DNA of 64,000 nt from contig NMRA01000012.1 in NCBI GenBank assembly GCA_002633005.1, positions 400,487 through 464,486 on the forward strand. The letters are read 5' to 3'. Source of the stretch: Phoronis australis. Its lineage: Eukaryota; Phoronida; Phoronidae. Position numbers and translations under genes: made by a program. Below are positions 47,829-58,313 of this stretch, one piece after another (positions within the stretch are counted from its first letter, which is position 1; each line of letters starts with the position of its first letter). Below the pieces are notes generated by a model. The model did no database searches and had not been told where the DNA came from. It was given only the letters and a program-made list of their open reading frames with translations.

Positions 47829-48700
47829 TTGTTAGTTGATGTTTTAGAACGTATAATTGGAACTTCTGAGGAATTTCAAATGTTCAGTAAGTGAAATTAG
47901 TCTGTGCAAGAGTTCTCAGCTGGTTGCATTCGAAGCTGTTGCCCACCAGCTTAGAATGGTAATGTTTTCTCTTCATGTTCTGGTTGGAAACATGCATATT
48001 TCCATATAGTAACAATTGCAGTTAAAGACTTTATTAACTTCGTGGACATCATCCATAGTATGGGTTTTCCAGAGTTTGGCTTGATCCCATGTTCTGAGAT
48101 GAGGTCAAGCAAGACCATGCTAAATCATGGGAATGAATGGTGAGTCACAGTTTTGTGATTACCATAAACATAGAAAAACTTACCAGCACAGAGTAGCAAA
48201 ATGGTGAACACTGAAGCGATGGGTCAGGAAGGCTAGGATGTTGAATTTTGAGTGTTCAATTATTGAAAAAATTCCCGATTTCTGTCTCTTCAGCAAAGAT
48301 TTGTCTTTGCGAAAATCATGAATTTGCAATACAAGCCAGATCTGACTGACAGCCAGTTTCAAGCCTTGTTGATGCACTGTTGTTACAGGAAATCTGGTTA
48401 TAATTTCCAGGCATTACCATTCAGTCATGTGCCCAATCAGAACATCCTAATATAAGATCAACTGATTTATGAAGTCTGTGATTAAGCTAAGTGCCATTTG
48501 CAATATGGGTCCTTGAAACAAGGACATGGTAGCGAAAATAGTCTGAAATTAATGATTACTTCATGTTCATTAACGGGTACATTAGTGAAGTATACTTGTT
48601 TATTACAATTTGGACAGATCACGAAGTTATAAACTCATATTTTAGTGTCAATAATTCTTCATATTGACTGCTGCTGCTGTAGCACTGTTTTAATTCCTTT
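47829..48700. other. No gene recognised
   Basis: Short frames only (for example 48180-48377, - strand), no motif. Confidence 0.4.
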
Positions 48701-50010
48701 TACCATATTCCCCCTAATAAGCGCCCATGGCCCTATAAGCAGCCTACGCGTTTTCAGACTAAAATAAGTGCCCGGTCCATGAACGTGTACTCGCGCAAAA
48801 AGGCTTACCTACAGTTCTAAAATTGTACAGTAACGTCTTCAATTTATCAATAATATCCGACAGTCCTGAAAAAATCCGAATTTTTAGACCCCGATCCTCG
48901 CCGCCGTGTTGGTATTTAGCCGTGACCATACACTTCAAACTTCCGCCATGCTTCAAAAGAACGCACAAGTTTTGCTGATCTTGCGAGGAACGTGTCCCAC
49001 TATGGTCTGGCCTTTCAGAACAGGTGCAGTGTACTTGTATTGTAACTTTCCTGTACATATCTTCTCCATCAACAGGAATCCAAATTTCTTTGTACACGTG
49101 AAACCCGCGAATCGAAGACTAATAAAAAAAATTGACCAGTGTTAAAAGCAAGTGGCCAGGAAGCGTGCACTACATACATGTAAGCCTACCTGTGAATGCA
49201 GACATTAGTTTTCGGGAACTTATTCATGAAACGGGTAGCATAGCATCGGCAAGAAATAAATATTGGCGCTAATTTCCGAAGGTTTCTAATACCGTGCATT
49301 ATTTTGAAGAGGAATTGTTTAATTAATCATAATTGGTGTTTTTAAAGTCAAGTATCTGATAAAATGACCCAGTGATAGTGAACACTTCTGCACCCTTACA
49401 CCGGAATATCCCGGAAAATAGCTACCCTCCTTGATTGCATCTACTCTGGCAAATGGACTCTGATGTCCCGCATGCGCTCGCTCAGTCGGCATACACACGC
49501 AGACGAACTTCAAAACAAATCTCACGTGACAATATGTGTGTTCGTCCAGATTTTTTTTGTGTTGCGGGGTGCGATCTAGCGCAGATTTGGACTTAATTTG
49601 CAGTTAATCCCGACTCGATATGAACTGAAAAATCTAAGGGACACTATTTAGAAAACCTAAAGAGGATTTCAGGTAATTTGTTGAGTCGAAACTGTATTTT
49701 TATTCAAGTTGCCCTTTCGACGATCGCGAGACAGCGATGCATCAGCTGGCGAGTTTTCGGGCCGGGATTTCCGCTCAATTTTCTGAAAAAGGATCGTAAT
49801 TTAACAATGAAGATTGATAGCAATGCACTACAATTTTGTGGAAAGTCTGTCATAGGTTACAGGTATGTCATAGAGCGTATATTTGATGAATCCTAGCTTC
49901 CGATTTTGCCTGTTTCGAAGACCATGATTCAACCGCCTTAGGCTACAAAAGCACCCGCCCAAAACGAATTTTTCTAAGTGCCCTGGGTACTTATTAGGGT
50001 GAATATGGTA
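48701..50010 (+). mobile_element. Family A element, complete (1,310 bp)
   Basis: The left end TACCATATTCCCCCTAATAA-GCGCCCA is inverted against the right end TTATTAGGGTGAATATGGTA. A terminal TA on both sides fits a TA target duplication. This is the cleanest copy of the family (others at 5.1, 12.1, 28.1 and 40.6 kb). Frames inside are short and not conserved, so it is non-autonomous. Confidence 0.88.
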
Positions 50011-50726
50011 AATGTTTTTAAGTTATGCAGAACTCATTGCGATTCGATCCTCACTTCTTGTTTACAAGTTACTGCGCTGCCACTGCGCCACTGAACTCAA
50101 GTTCTTAAGGCTTTTGTTTTATGTTGTCCAGATTCTGACGTCATATTTGTTTTTAAATAACCGCAAAATTCAATCACCAGGTGAATGCAAACCTTCATCT
50201 AGCCTTAGCAATAGGATTGATATAACCGAATGACGTTTGTCGATTGTGTTGGTTTTAAAAATGACCGTTATATGACAGCAAAACATCTTTCTCAAGATAT
50301 AATTAATTCTCGTTCTCTTTTATCCATTTCGAGTATCTCCGTCCATTTATTTCTTAGCGACTCGGTCATTATCACATTTTTGGGTCTGAAAACCAACATA
50401 TTGACCTCAGTGGAAGTCAGTAATTGTATATACAGTTAAAATCAGACCAATTTCAGACAAAAATAACTGCCATATTTACTGTTTTTCATTTTGAAAGGCT
50501 TTTACCTTTGTTTTCAATGTTCACAATTTGCGAAATAAATTTCGCCTAGTATGTTGCTCTTCCACTAAGTTTGTTTTTCTTGTTTTTTTTGTTTGTTCAC
50601 ACGATACAGGTCGCAATTTTTCCGTCGGGTGTATTTCAAAAATCAGAATTTTGTGATCTTTTTCTCGAAATTTCCTCACAGGGGAAAGTGAATTACTCTA
50701 CTAGACGTTAACTGATTGTACTTTTT
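50011..50726. other. No gene recognised
   Basis: AT-rich. A 69-codon frame at 50230-50439 has no motif. Confidence 0.4.
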
Positions 50727-51137
50727 TCAGGAATTCTTTAAAAGACGTTTTTGACGAACTTTCGCGTTCCATGCTTCTTTAAATGCTAAATCATATTGAT
50801 GGAATGCAATGTCATGTCCTGCTTTTGATCGTTCACTTTCATCTTTCACCTTTCTAAATCTATTGTGGAAACAGAAATTTATCTGAGTGTCTCTTGGGAA
50901 GGAACAAAATGGAACCCATTTGTGAAAGTAAATCTGACCATTCAGAGCTATGCTGTTACTATTTTCTTCATTTTTTATAACCAAAATTGTTGAAAAACGG
51001 TAGTCGCCGTGTATGGTTAAAAACACCATTTTTATCATAACGTAAAATTGCCGTGAGAACTTGACAGGGACCTCAGGGGTCTCACACTCCACTGATTTAT
51101 CCACATTATTTTGAAAATGCTTTGCCCAGTCACACAT
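50727..51137 (-). CDS. Unassigned ORF, 136 codons
   Basis: Reads from an ATG at 51137 (MCDWAKHFQNNVDKSVECE) to a stop near 50727. The composition is protein-like, with balanced charged and aromatic residues (YRFSTILVIKNEENSNS, KWVPFCSFPRDTQINFC, RFRKVKDESERSK) and a basic C-terminus (KVRQKRLLKN). I see no signal peptide, membrane segment or known domain, and no splice sites that clearly extend it. It could be a small gene, a terminal exon or a relic of an element. A 15-bp-stem hairpin lies about 115 bp upstream of the start on the same strand. Confidence 0.3.
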   Translation of the reverse strand: MCDWAKHFQNNVDKSVECETPEVPVKFSRQFYVMIKMVFLTIHGDYRFSTILVIKNEENSNSIALNGQIYFHKWVPFCSFPRDTQINFCFHNRFRKVKDESERSKAGHDIAFHQYDLAFKEAWNAKVRQKRLLKNS

Positions 51138-51250
51138 TGTGTGTCATAAAAGAGATAAGCATACCAGCAGCTAAGGCAGCAAGTAGAACTACTCTCGTTT
51201 ATCACATTGGTGTAGACTCACAGTTGAACTGTGGTTTTCTGTAGACCCCA

Positions 51251-51290
51251 GACCGTCCCGAGTTGCACCATATACCAACTCCGGACGGTC
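51251..51290. repeat. Hairpin, 15-bp stem and 10-nt loop
   Basis: GACCGTCCCGAGTTG (51251-51265) pairs with CAACTCCGGACGGTC (51276-51290) with one mismatch. It is GC-rich within AT-rich surroundings, so it stands out. No function can be assigned. Confidence 0.85.
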
Positions 51291-53228
51291 TCTCACGACG
51301 ATTAAGTGTTATGAATTTTGGTTGCAATTGAGGCATATATGATTAATCCTGTTCTCTAAGTCTAGACCAGTGTTACACACAATATAGGGGTTAAAGTTTA
51401 TTTTTTGTTTCAAACTTTTGAACCAAGCTAAACCAGGCGAATTTGCTTCATTTCATAAGGTTTGTATTGCACTATGGTTTGAAAGCAAAACTGAATAAAA
51501 GTTTATTTTGTTACTGCACAGTTCACAGTGTTAGCTTATCAATGATTGAAAAATTACGATTTTAGCAATTACCTTGCAAAAGATATATGTGTTTTGCTTA
51601 GCCACTGTATCTTCACATAAGGGCAGCTTGCATCTTGACATTATTACTACAGGTGTGTTGATTAACTTAAATAATTACTGATTCAAAAGTTGGCTTAATA
51701 AGCTTCATTTGATACAGGAAATTGAATTTGAAATAGCTACTTGCTTCTTTCTTATTTGTCTGTCTTACTTTTGTCAATTAGATTCCTTGTCTTGATGTCT
51801 TTCTGACATTGTCACTTGGGGACTATGACATGTTTAATGACAGATTACACAGAAAGTGTCAGTTTATTTGATTTAGGTCTGATTGTGTGTTTTCAAACTT
51901 TAACTAGGCTTTTTAACCTCAGGTTTAGTACAGTGCACTCGCTATTGACGCTTGTAAACTTTTAGCCTCTTCATCGATTTTCTTGTAGGTGATACCATTT
52001 GTAAAGCCCAGGAAAATATGTTTTATTACATTGTGTAAGCTTGTGCAGAAAATATGGTACAAAATTTATTTGGAAGTACAAAATAGTTGACATAGGCGGC
52101 GACGGTGGGTGCACTTACCCTACATGTTATTTTTGTAAGTTACGTATTATGAGAAATCAATTACAAAACATATCTTGAGAAACAATTCGGTTGTTAACTA
52201 TACAAGAGTCCTCGAAATTTGGATTTTTTTCTGTCTCTTTCTAGTTGCTCATGCTGAAGTGTCTTTAATGCTAGCACTCTTATGTGTGCTGATAGTCTTG
52301 AATACAAACTCTTTGATCCCTTTCTGTTTGTTGAATTGATGAATTAGAGGAGATGGGTAACCAGTTGTGACCAAGTATTACTCTTAGTATCTTGTTTATG
52401 ACTGTTTATGTAGGACCCTAGGAAAATGTCTTAATCTAGTTGCAAGTTAGGAACACCATATCTCTGTGATGGCTAATCAGATTTATATCAGACTTTCATA
52501 CACAATGGTCTCCAAAAGGCTTTTGGGAATTGTTTATAAACTGATACACAGTTGCATATTGGGCTGTCTAAAACAGTCTTGGATTACAACTCCATCACTT
52601 GAATTCATAGTATTTAATCACAATGTTCCAACATCTGTCCAGCAGTTCTCCCGCTATTGGAGTTTCTCATGTTATTTGTTGGTATCTTGCTTTTTTCAAG
52701 TTATTCTTGACTGCAGTATGTGTATTTGACCTTCCAATGCCAGCAAAGTTTTACTGTTGTGCTGTTGGCTACAACTTGAGTAGCAGGAAGTTGGATAAAG
52801 TCCAGAGTTATCCTTCCTTAAGTTATTTTCCAACATAATTTCTGAATTACATATTCCTACCTCCAGCACAAAGGAGATTTCTGTCAGTTGATGTCTTATT
52901 TATACCCTGTTCCTGATTTTATCAGTAGCACAGCTTACAATCTTGTGTAGTTTGTGGTATTGCCATCTACCATCACAAAATTGGTCTGGGCTTTGTTTAT
53001 ATCACTGAGTTGAATACTTTTGGGACTTGTTTATAAAATGTGAAACCTGACTTGATACAAATACTTTTGGCTGAAATTGGTCATTTGCACCATTGGTGTC
53101 AACAACTGCCTGACTAGCCTTGCCTATCTGAAACCTTAAAGTTGAATTTGTATTAGTTATGCATTATCATATTGGAGAATGAAAACTGCAATTTACATCA
53201 TTGCATTAAGTGCATGATTCACCTTGTA
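51291..53228. other. No exon recognised upstream of UNC80 block
   Basis: AT-rich, presumably intronic if the first UNC80 coding exon lies further upstream. A frame at 52466-52729 has no motif. I looked for the conserved FLWRQT first-exon motif of UNC80 and did not find it. Confidence 0.45.
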
Positions 53229-53369
53229 AATATACATACATATACATATACATAATTTTACGTATGCACATACATAATACTACATATACATTATACATAA
53301 TTTTACATGTATGTATACATAATTTTACACGTACATATACGTATACATAATTTTACATATACATATAAC
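53229..53369. repeat. (TATACA)n-like microsatellite
   Basis: Runs of TATACATA and CATACATA broken by AATTTTAC segments over about 140 bases, about 240 bp before the UNC80 exon. Confidence 0.9.
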
Positions 53370-53607
53370 TTGATCATTGACTGAGGACTTGTCAGAATAT
53401 GTCATTAAATGTCAGCACACTAACTGTGTTATTATATTGGTTTGTCTTATTAAGCCTAATGTCTCAAGCAGTGCATCTTAACATTGTAACCTAATTTTTT
53501 GTGAGTAATAAAGGAGTTTTCTTCACAGCTTTTCTCACAGACACCTTAAAAATATTGGTTTTACTGCTTCAGATGTTTTTGTCACATACTATTTTCTCTA
53601 TTTTCAG

Positions 53608-54772
53608 TCATTTGAGAGGGTCATCGTACAGAACATCCTACATGGCCTGTCACCCAGTCTCTGTGAAGCCATTCAGTACATGTCTCGTTGGCATCTGGTA
53701 CAGGCAGCGTTCCCTCACATCATGCACTGTTGTGCATCTGTCCTCGACAACCGCAAGGGAGGTATACGGACGGCTAAGTTTAGTCCGACAGAGACCAAAC
53801 TGTTATATTCTCTACATTGGATTGTTCTGGATGCTGCATCAGAATGTGAAGATCAAGACAATGAAAAGAATGACTTCAACCAGAATAAAGCACTGCCATA
53901 CCTGCATGGACTTTCTAGTATCCAACTGTTTATTTATCTGTTTGCACCCCTTGTGGTCAGCGTGAGACCCTGTGATTTTGAAAGTTTGAAGCTGGAGAAT
54001 GGGTTACGCTTGTGGGAACCATTGTGGGAACATACCTGTCCAGAGATACCATGCTTTGCATTACCAGTCAAAGCGAAAAGACAATATCTAAAAGCCCATA
54101 GGTCAAAAAACAAAATCACGAGTGGTGTAGGAGATGTATTCGTTGGCGGGAAGGAAAAGTTGCGAGTCAACCTTGATACAAAGATCAGCAATAAGTTAGC
54201 AAATAATGTTGAGGGTGGTAGAGCTGCTGTTGCCAAAGATAGCGAGTTAAAAGTGCCAGATCCTGCTACTGACGTGGGAGAGACCAAGAAACTGGAATCA
54301 GAATCTCCAAGTGAGGCAAAGCAGGTGTCAGCCATATTGGATTCTGGTGGACCTGCCATCGTTGATGCACAGTTTGTGGAGGTTTCCATCGTTGATGAAA
54401 CTGACACGTCTAGTGTAACTCAGCTCATAGATGAGGATAACAACAGCATTAAACTAGATATGACTGAGCTTAATTTATTTGATGCAAAAGAAACTGATAT
54501 TAATGAAACTGATGTTGTATCCCCAAGTGCTGCGCCCGTTGTTCAAATGAGTGATGTTTGTGAGACTGACTCAGTGCGCTCTGTCATCATTGATGTGGCG
54601 TGCAAGATCTGCAAAACTGTTCTGTGCCCTAAAGTAGGACAGTCTAGTGTCAGGTGTAAATGTGGTAGAATCTACACTAATGAAGAAATACACAAAATAG
54701 CTAGTGCAGGATCTAGTCCTGAGGTGTCTGATGATGATACAACCACACAAGACAGCCCAACACACAGTATTG
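53608..54772 (+). CDS. unc80: UNC80 exon (conserved N-terminal block)
   Basis: UNC80 is a large cytoplasmic scaffold that, with UNC79, regulates the NALCN sodium-leak channel at the neuronal membrane. The exon opens after TTTTCAG with SFERVIVQNILHGLSPSLCE, followed by SRWHLVQAAFPHIMHC and KLLYSLHWIVLDAASE. FIYLFAPLV and GLRLWEPLWEH come next; all match the start of vertebrate UNC80. Residues 1-~170 are conserved; the rest is a variable acidic linker. Within the linker, exon residues 332-352 form a C-x2-C-x4-C-x9-C-x-C cluster. The start is phase 0 and the end phase 1: its last G (54772) joins AA of the next exon as Glu. The ATG at 53680 is internal, so the true start lies upstream. Length 1,165 bp, 388 full codons. 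Confidence 0.93.
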
Positions 54773-55489
54773 GTAAAGGTTATACTAGATATTTACAAAT
54801 TAATAACTTTGATATCAAATACATTTAAATTTGTTTTGGTGTCGAAGACTCATCGCTTGTGTTATCGGAGATTGAGAGAAGACTCACTGATTATGGTTTC
54901 GGAGATTCAGATGTCTGCAACTTCAAAGAACTAGTTAGAGGTGGATTATCACGCCAAACCAATCCTTAATATAAAGAGCTTCATTCTTTCCTTCCAGACA
55001 TTTGTGGTCATGTCACGGTTGCTTAACTTCTTTAAATAATTTCTCAAGAAAGTTATTATCAAAACAAATCAACACAGATATCTGCCTTTAGTTCTTTGCA
55101 CCATATGTTGCATAATTGCATTTGGTTTACAAATGAAGGTATGCGCTAGAATGAAAAGTGGAAAGTAATTGATTTTTTATGAGAGGTACGTTGTGATGAA
55201 ACAGGACCGTTGCTTGGAGGAAGATTTTTTCGCACACAAGGAAATCGGTTTCTCGTTGTATTTCATTTCTCAGGCACCTCTTGCATACATTTACCACTAA
55301 AACCAAGCTCAGAGGAGTAGGAGACACCTTTGTGCAGTGCTCAATTGTCTACAGTGTTAGCAAGGATTTGAGTCTGGGTCTTTCAAAAAGGAGTCTAGAC
55401 CTCAAACCACTGAACTAACTTTCCGCTTTGGAGCCAGTATAGATATGTGGTTTAGAGATGGATAAAAAAGTAATTGCTGGATTTCTGAT

Positions 55490-57070
55490 ACACGTTGTAC
55501 CAGATGTGCGCAGGCCGCGTATGTGGGCCCATTGCACTGATCACCTGGAATCATTTTTATGCGCCCACATATTTATATGTGGATGCATTATGCCGTTATC
55601 TGCGTCCGTCCGTCCGTCCGGGCGGCGTCCATCCGGCGTCCGCTGCTTTATCTCCAAAACCCTTTGACATACGTTCATGAAATTTGGCACATATGTTCCA
55701 TTCATGAATGGGACGGTATGTGCGAACTTTCGGACGGATCCGACTACCGGTGTGCCCCCTAGTGGCAATTTTAGTTTTTACGCTTACCTTTGTATCTTCA
55801 AAAGTCCTGAACGGATTTTCATGAAATTTGGTATGTAGGCACCTATTAGTGAGATGATGCTATCCTGCCGTTTTCAGTTGGATTCGACATAGTTTGCGCC
55901 ACCTAGTGGCCATTTTTAGTGTTTTCGAGTCTGTTTTTTTTGTGTCCACCCCTCTATCAACCAAACCGCTCAAAGGATGATTGTGAAAATTGGCATGTAT
56001 ATGCTTACTATGTAGAGGACGGTTGACGATGATTTTCCGACGATTTCGACCACTGTGGCGCCTCCTAGTGGCAGTTTTTTTTTTTTTGCGCCTATGGCTG
56101 TATCTCCTAAACCGTTCGCAGGATCTTTACGAAATTTAATAAGTGTATTTATATGATGTTAACAACAGACGATGACGACTTTTGGACGGATCCGCCTACC
56201 AGTGTGCCCCCTAGTGGCAATTTTATTTTTTTACGTTTACCTCTGTATCTTCACAAGTCCTTAACGGATTTTCATGAAATTTGGTATGTAGGCACCTATT
56301 AGTGCGATGACGCTATCCTCCCGTTTTCGGATGGATTCGACCTAGTTTGCGACACCCAGTGGCCATTTTTACTGTTTTTGAGTCTGTTTTTTGGCGTCCA
56401 CCCCTCTATCAACCAAACCGCTCTAAGTATGATTGTGAAAATTGGCATGTATGTTCTTACTATGAAGAGGACGGTTGACGCTGAATTTCCCATGACTTTG
56501 ATTACTGTGGCGCCTCCTAGTGGCAGTTTTTTTTTGCGCCCATGGCTGTATCTCCCAAACCGTTTGCAGGATCTTTACTAAATTTAGCAAGTGTATTTAT
56601 GTGATGTTGACAACGGACGATGACGACTTTAGGATGATTCTGACTACCGGTATGCCTCTAGTGGCAATTTTAGTATTTTACATTGACCTCTGTATTTTCA
56701 TAGGTCTTCAGATGTATACTTTGTGTTACTTCGTGACTATGAAGGAAAAGTTCCAAGTAGAAATTTTTTCTGGCATTCTAATGCTGTGCTAATCTCGTAT
56801 GTTGGTAAATTTGTTTTTAATTTTATGTTTCTGTGGCGCTTTAAGCAACTGATGTATAGGATGTGCTTGTATTATGAAGATCACTCACATTTTGCCCCTA
56901 GCCTATTGAGGAGACAATGACCATGCCTTTCCATTTTGCAAAGTACTACATACTACATATATGCCCTCTACTGGCCACTTCATGGTACCAATAAACAACC
57001 CTAGAAGGATACCGTATGCGGTGCAATTGTGGGCGCATTTCAACGCTCTACGTTGCTCTTGTTTATGCTT
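55490..57070. repeat. Array element E1 with CTCF-like boxes in the UNC80 intron
   Basis: A leader (GTGCGCAGG, ACTGATCACCTGGAA, CGTCCGTCCGTCCG) is followed by units with ATGAAATTTGG, a GGATTCGAC segment and a G-GCC-CCTAGTGGC box. Boxes start near 55752, 55894, 56056, 56204, 56347, 56508 and 56651, with a diverged one at 56961. Spacings are 142, 162, 148, 143, 161 and 143 bp, so three subunits make a 448-452-bp higher-order unit. The tail (AATAAACAACCCTAGAAGGA, GCTCTACGTTGCTCTTG) matches 16625-16700. On the - strand the box at 55752 reads GCCACTAGGGGGCAC. Confidence 0.9.
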
Positions 57071-57104
57071 TATTAATATGTAGTTAAACCCTGACTCCAG
57101 GGTT

Positions 57105-57190
57105 TAGCAGTGTGACCCAGTGGGACTCGATCCCGCGACCTCAAGTAAAGAAAGTGGACACCTATCACACCAGGTCACACTGCCTCCTCT
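57105..57190 (-). mobile_element. tRNA-derived SINE, copy 1
   Basis: On the - strand a tRNA-like body contains GGGATCGAGTCCC with a perfect B box (GATCGAGTC, 57124-57132). It follows a GAGGAGGCAG leader. The A box is weak. It aligns with 60420-60515, so both are SINE copies and not functional tRNA genes. Anticodon and acceptor stems are degraded. Confidence 0.75.
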
Positions 57191-57255
57191 TAGAGATAGG
57201 TGGTATAGTATGTAAATTAGTAACAGGTAGATATTGTATTTTTTGTATCTTGTAG

Positions 57256-57615
57256 AAGGAACAGTCGAGGTACCAGAGGAGAAAGATATACAGAGTGCCA
57301 CCTACTTTGACATAGCGGTACTGCGCTGTCTCTTCTGTCCCAATTGGAATGAAGATGGAGTTCTATGGGCGTTGAAATACGTGCAAAACCGTCTAACAAC
57401 CATGCACGAGAAAATCAGTCAGGAGAAGTTCACGCGGTCTCGCAGCAAATCTTTACCCATCCCACATATCGAGGTATCCCAGTATGCACCTCCCGAAGTC
57501 TCTGAGAAGCCGAGATTGATGTCAGATTCGACGTATGACATGATCAAGGAACGGCGCAAAAAGCGGATGCGTGTTGCTGAATTGCGTCACTTCTTTGAAG
57601 CTAAATCTGATACAG
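57256..57615 (+). CDS. unc80: UNC80 exon, symmetric 360 bp
   Basis: Begins after TTGTAG with AA completing the Glu codon, then GTVEVPEEKDIQSATYFDIA, VLRCLFCPNWNEDGVLWALK and YVQNRLTTMHEKI. ATYFDxAVLRCL, a W-x-E-x-G run and an L-x-Y-x-x-x-R-L helix are conserved in UNC80. The C-terminal part is basic and serine-rich (SRSKSLPIP, KERRKKRMRVAELRHFFEAK) and fits the linker region. It ends ACAG|GTAATT, phase 1. Exon length is a multiple of three with phase 1 on both sides, so skipping would keep the frame. Confidence 0.93.
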
Positions 57616-58301
57616 GTAATTAGCATAACTATACACCTGGCATGCAAATTATTATTCGCAATTTAAAATTGATAGTTGAAGTTATCTCCCTTCCTGTTTT
57701 ATGCATTTCTTGTTTTGCTTTGAGTGACCCAAATTTTGCCCCCTTGTATTTTCCATTGTATTCTATGTACCCGCATTTTGTCACCCAATGTTCAACTAAT
57801 TACTTTTCTAACTGGATAATGATTTTGACTGCATCAATTACCAGACACATTTTACTGTTGAGGTAACTTAAATCTCAATTTGGCGATATGCAGGCCATCA
57901 ATGTGACCAGATTTTATTTGGCGACCTAGTAAAAATCCGAGATCGCACTGCAAAGTTTATGGTAGAACCGTTGTGGTTTACAATCAATATATTAGTAGAA
58001 TAAAAATAGAGGCCTAGTGTTGTATTTTCATGTTCCCTCTTCAGGAAGGCCTGTTAGCTTGATTGATGTGTTGGAACAATAGCGTATGATCTCCACATTG
58101 CAAAATGTGGTAAAATTAGTCTTCGTAAGTTGTAGCCTTAACAGTAACAAACAACAATGAATTTGGCAAGAAATCCCTTGGGATACGGTGTACTTGCATT
58201 TAATTATTTGTCATTAATTTCGCAACTGTTACTTGTATTCCGTATATACTGTTTACCCTCATATGGCTTTATTAAGGTCATGTTTGTGGAAATGTTTTCA
58301 G
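57616..58301 (+). other. UNC80 intron, probable
   Basis: Starts GTAATT at 57616. An acceptor TGTTTTCAG at 58301 precedes the microexon candidate. If that is not real, the intron runs further and its acceptor is unknown. Confidence 0.6.
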
Positions 58302-58313
58302 GAGCCAATAAAG
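58302..58313 (+). CDS. unc80: Candidate 12-nt UNC80 microexon
   Basis: GAGCCAATAAAG sits between TGTTTTCAG and the strong donor GTGAGTAAT. Being 12 nt, it keeps phase 1; joined to the G at 57615 it would add Gly-Ala-Asn-Lys and leave one base. Pairing of two good sites in the right phase is the only support. No homology is known to me. Short exons of this kind occur in neuronal genes, and UNC80 is one. Confidence 0.35.

Larger units (their letters stand above)
54773..57255 (+). other. UNC80 intron, phase 1, carrying array E1 and a SINE
   Basis: The donor is G|GTAAAG at 54773 and the acceptor TATCTTGTAG at 57255. Both flanking frames agree when it is removed (codon GAA). If it is read through, the upstream frame stops at 54826-54828. 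It holds the 55490-57070 array and a tRNA-derived SINE at 57105-57190, both probably later insertions. Confidence 0.9.

Noticed and set aside
50012-53607. First coding exon of UNC80
   Set aside because: No sequence encoding the expected FLWRQT-type motif was found in this or the rest of the upstream sequence by eye.
53934-54407. 157-codon frame on the - strand
   Set aside because: It is the shadow of the UNC80 exon.
57105-57190. Functional tRNA gene
   Set aside because: Weak A box, broken stems, and shared leader and tail with another copy show a SINE.
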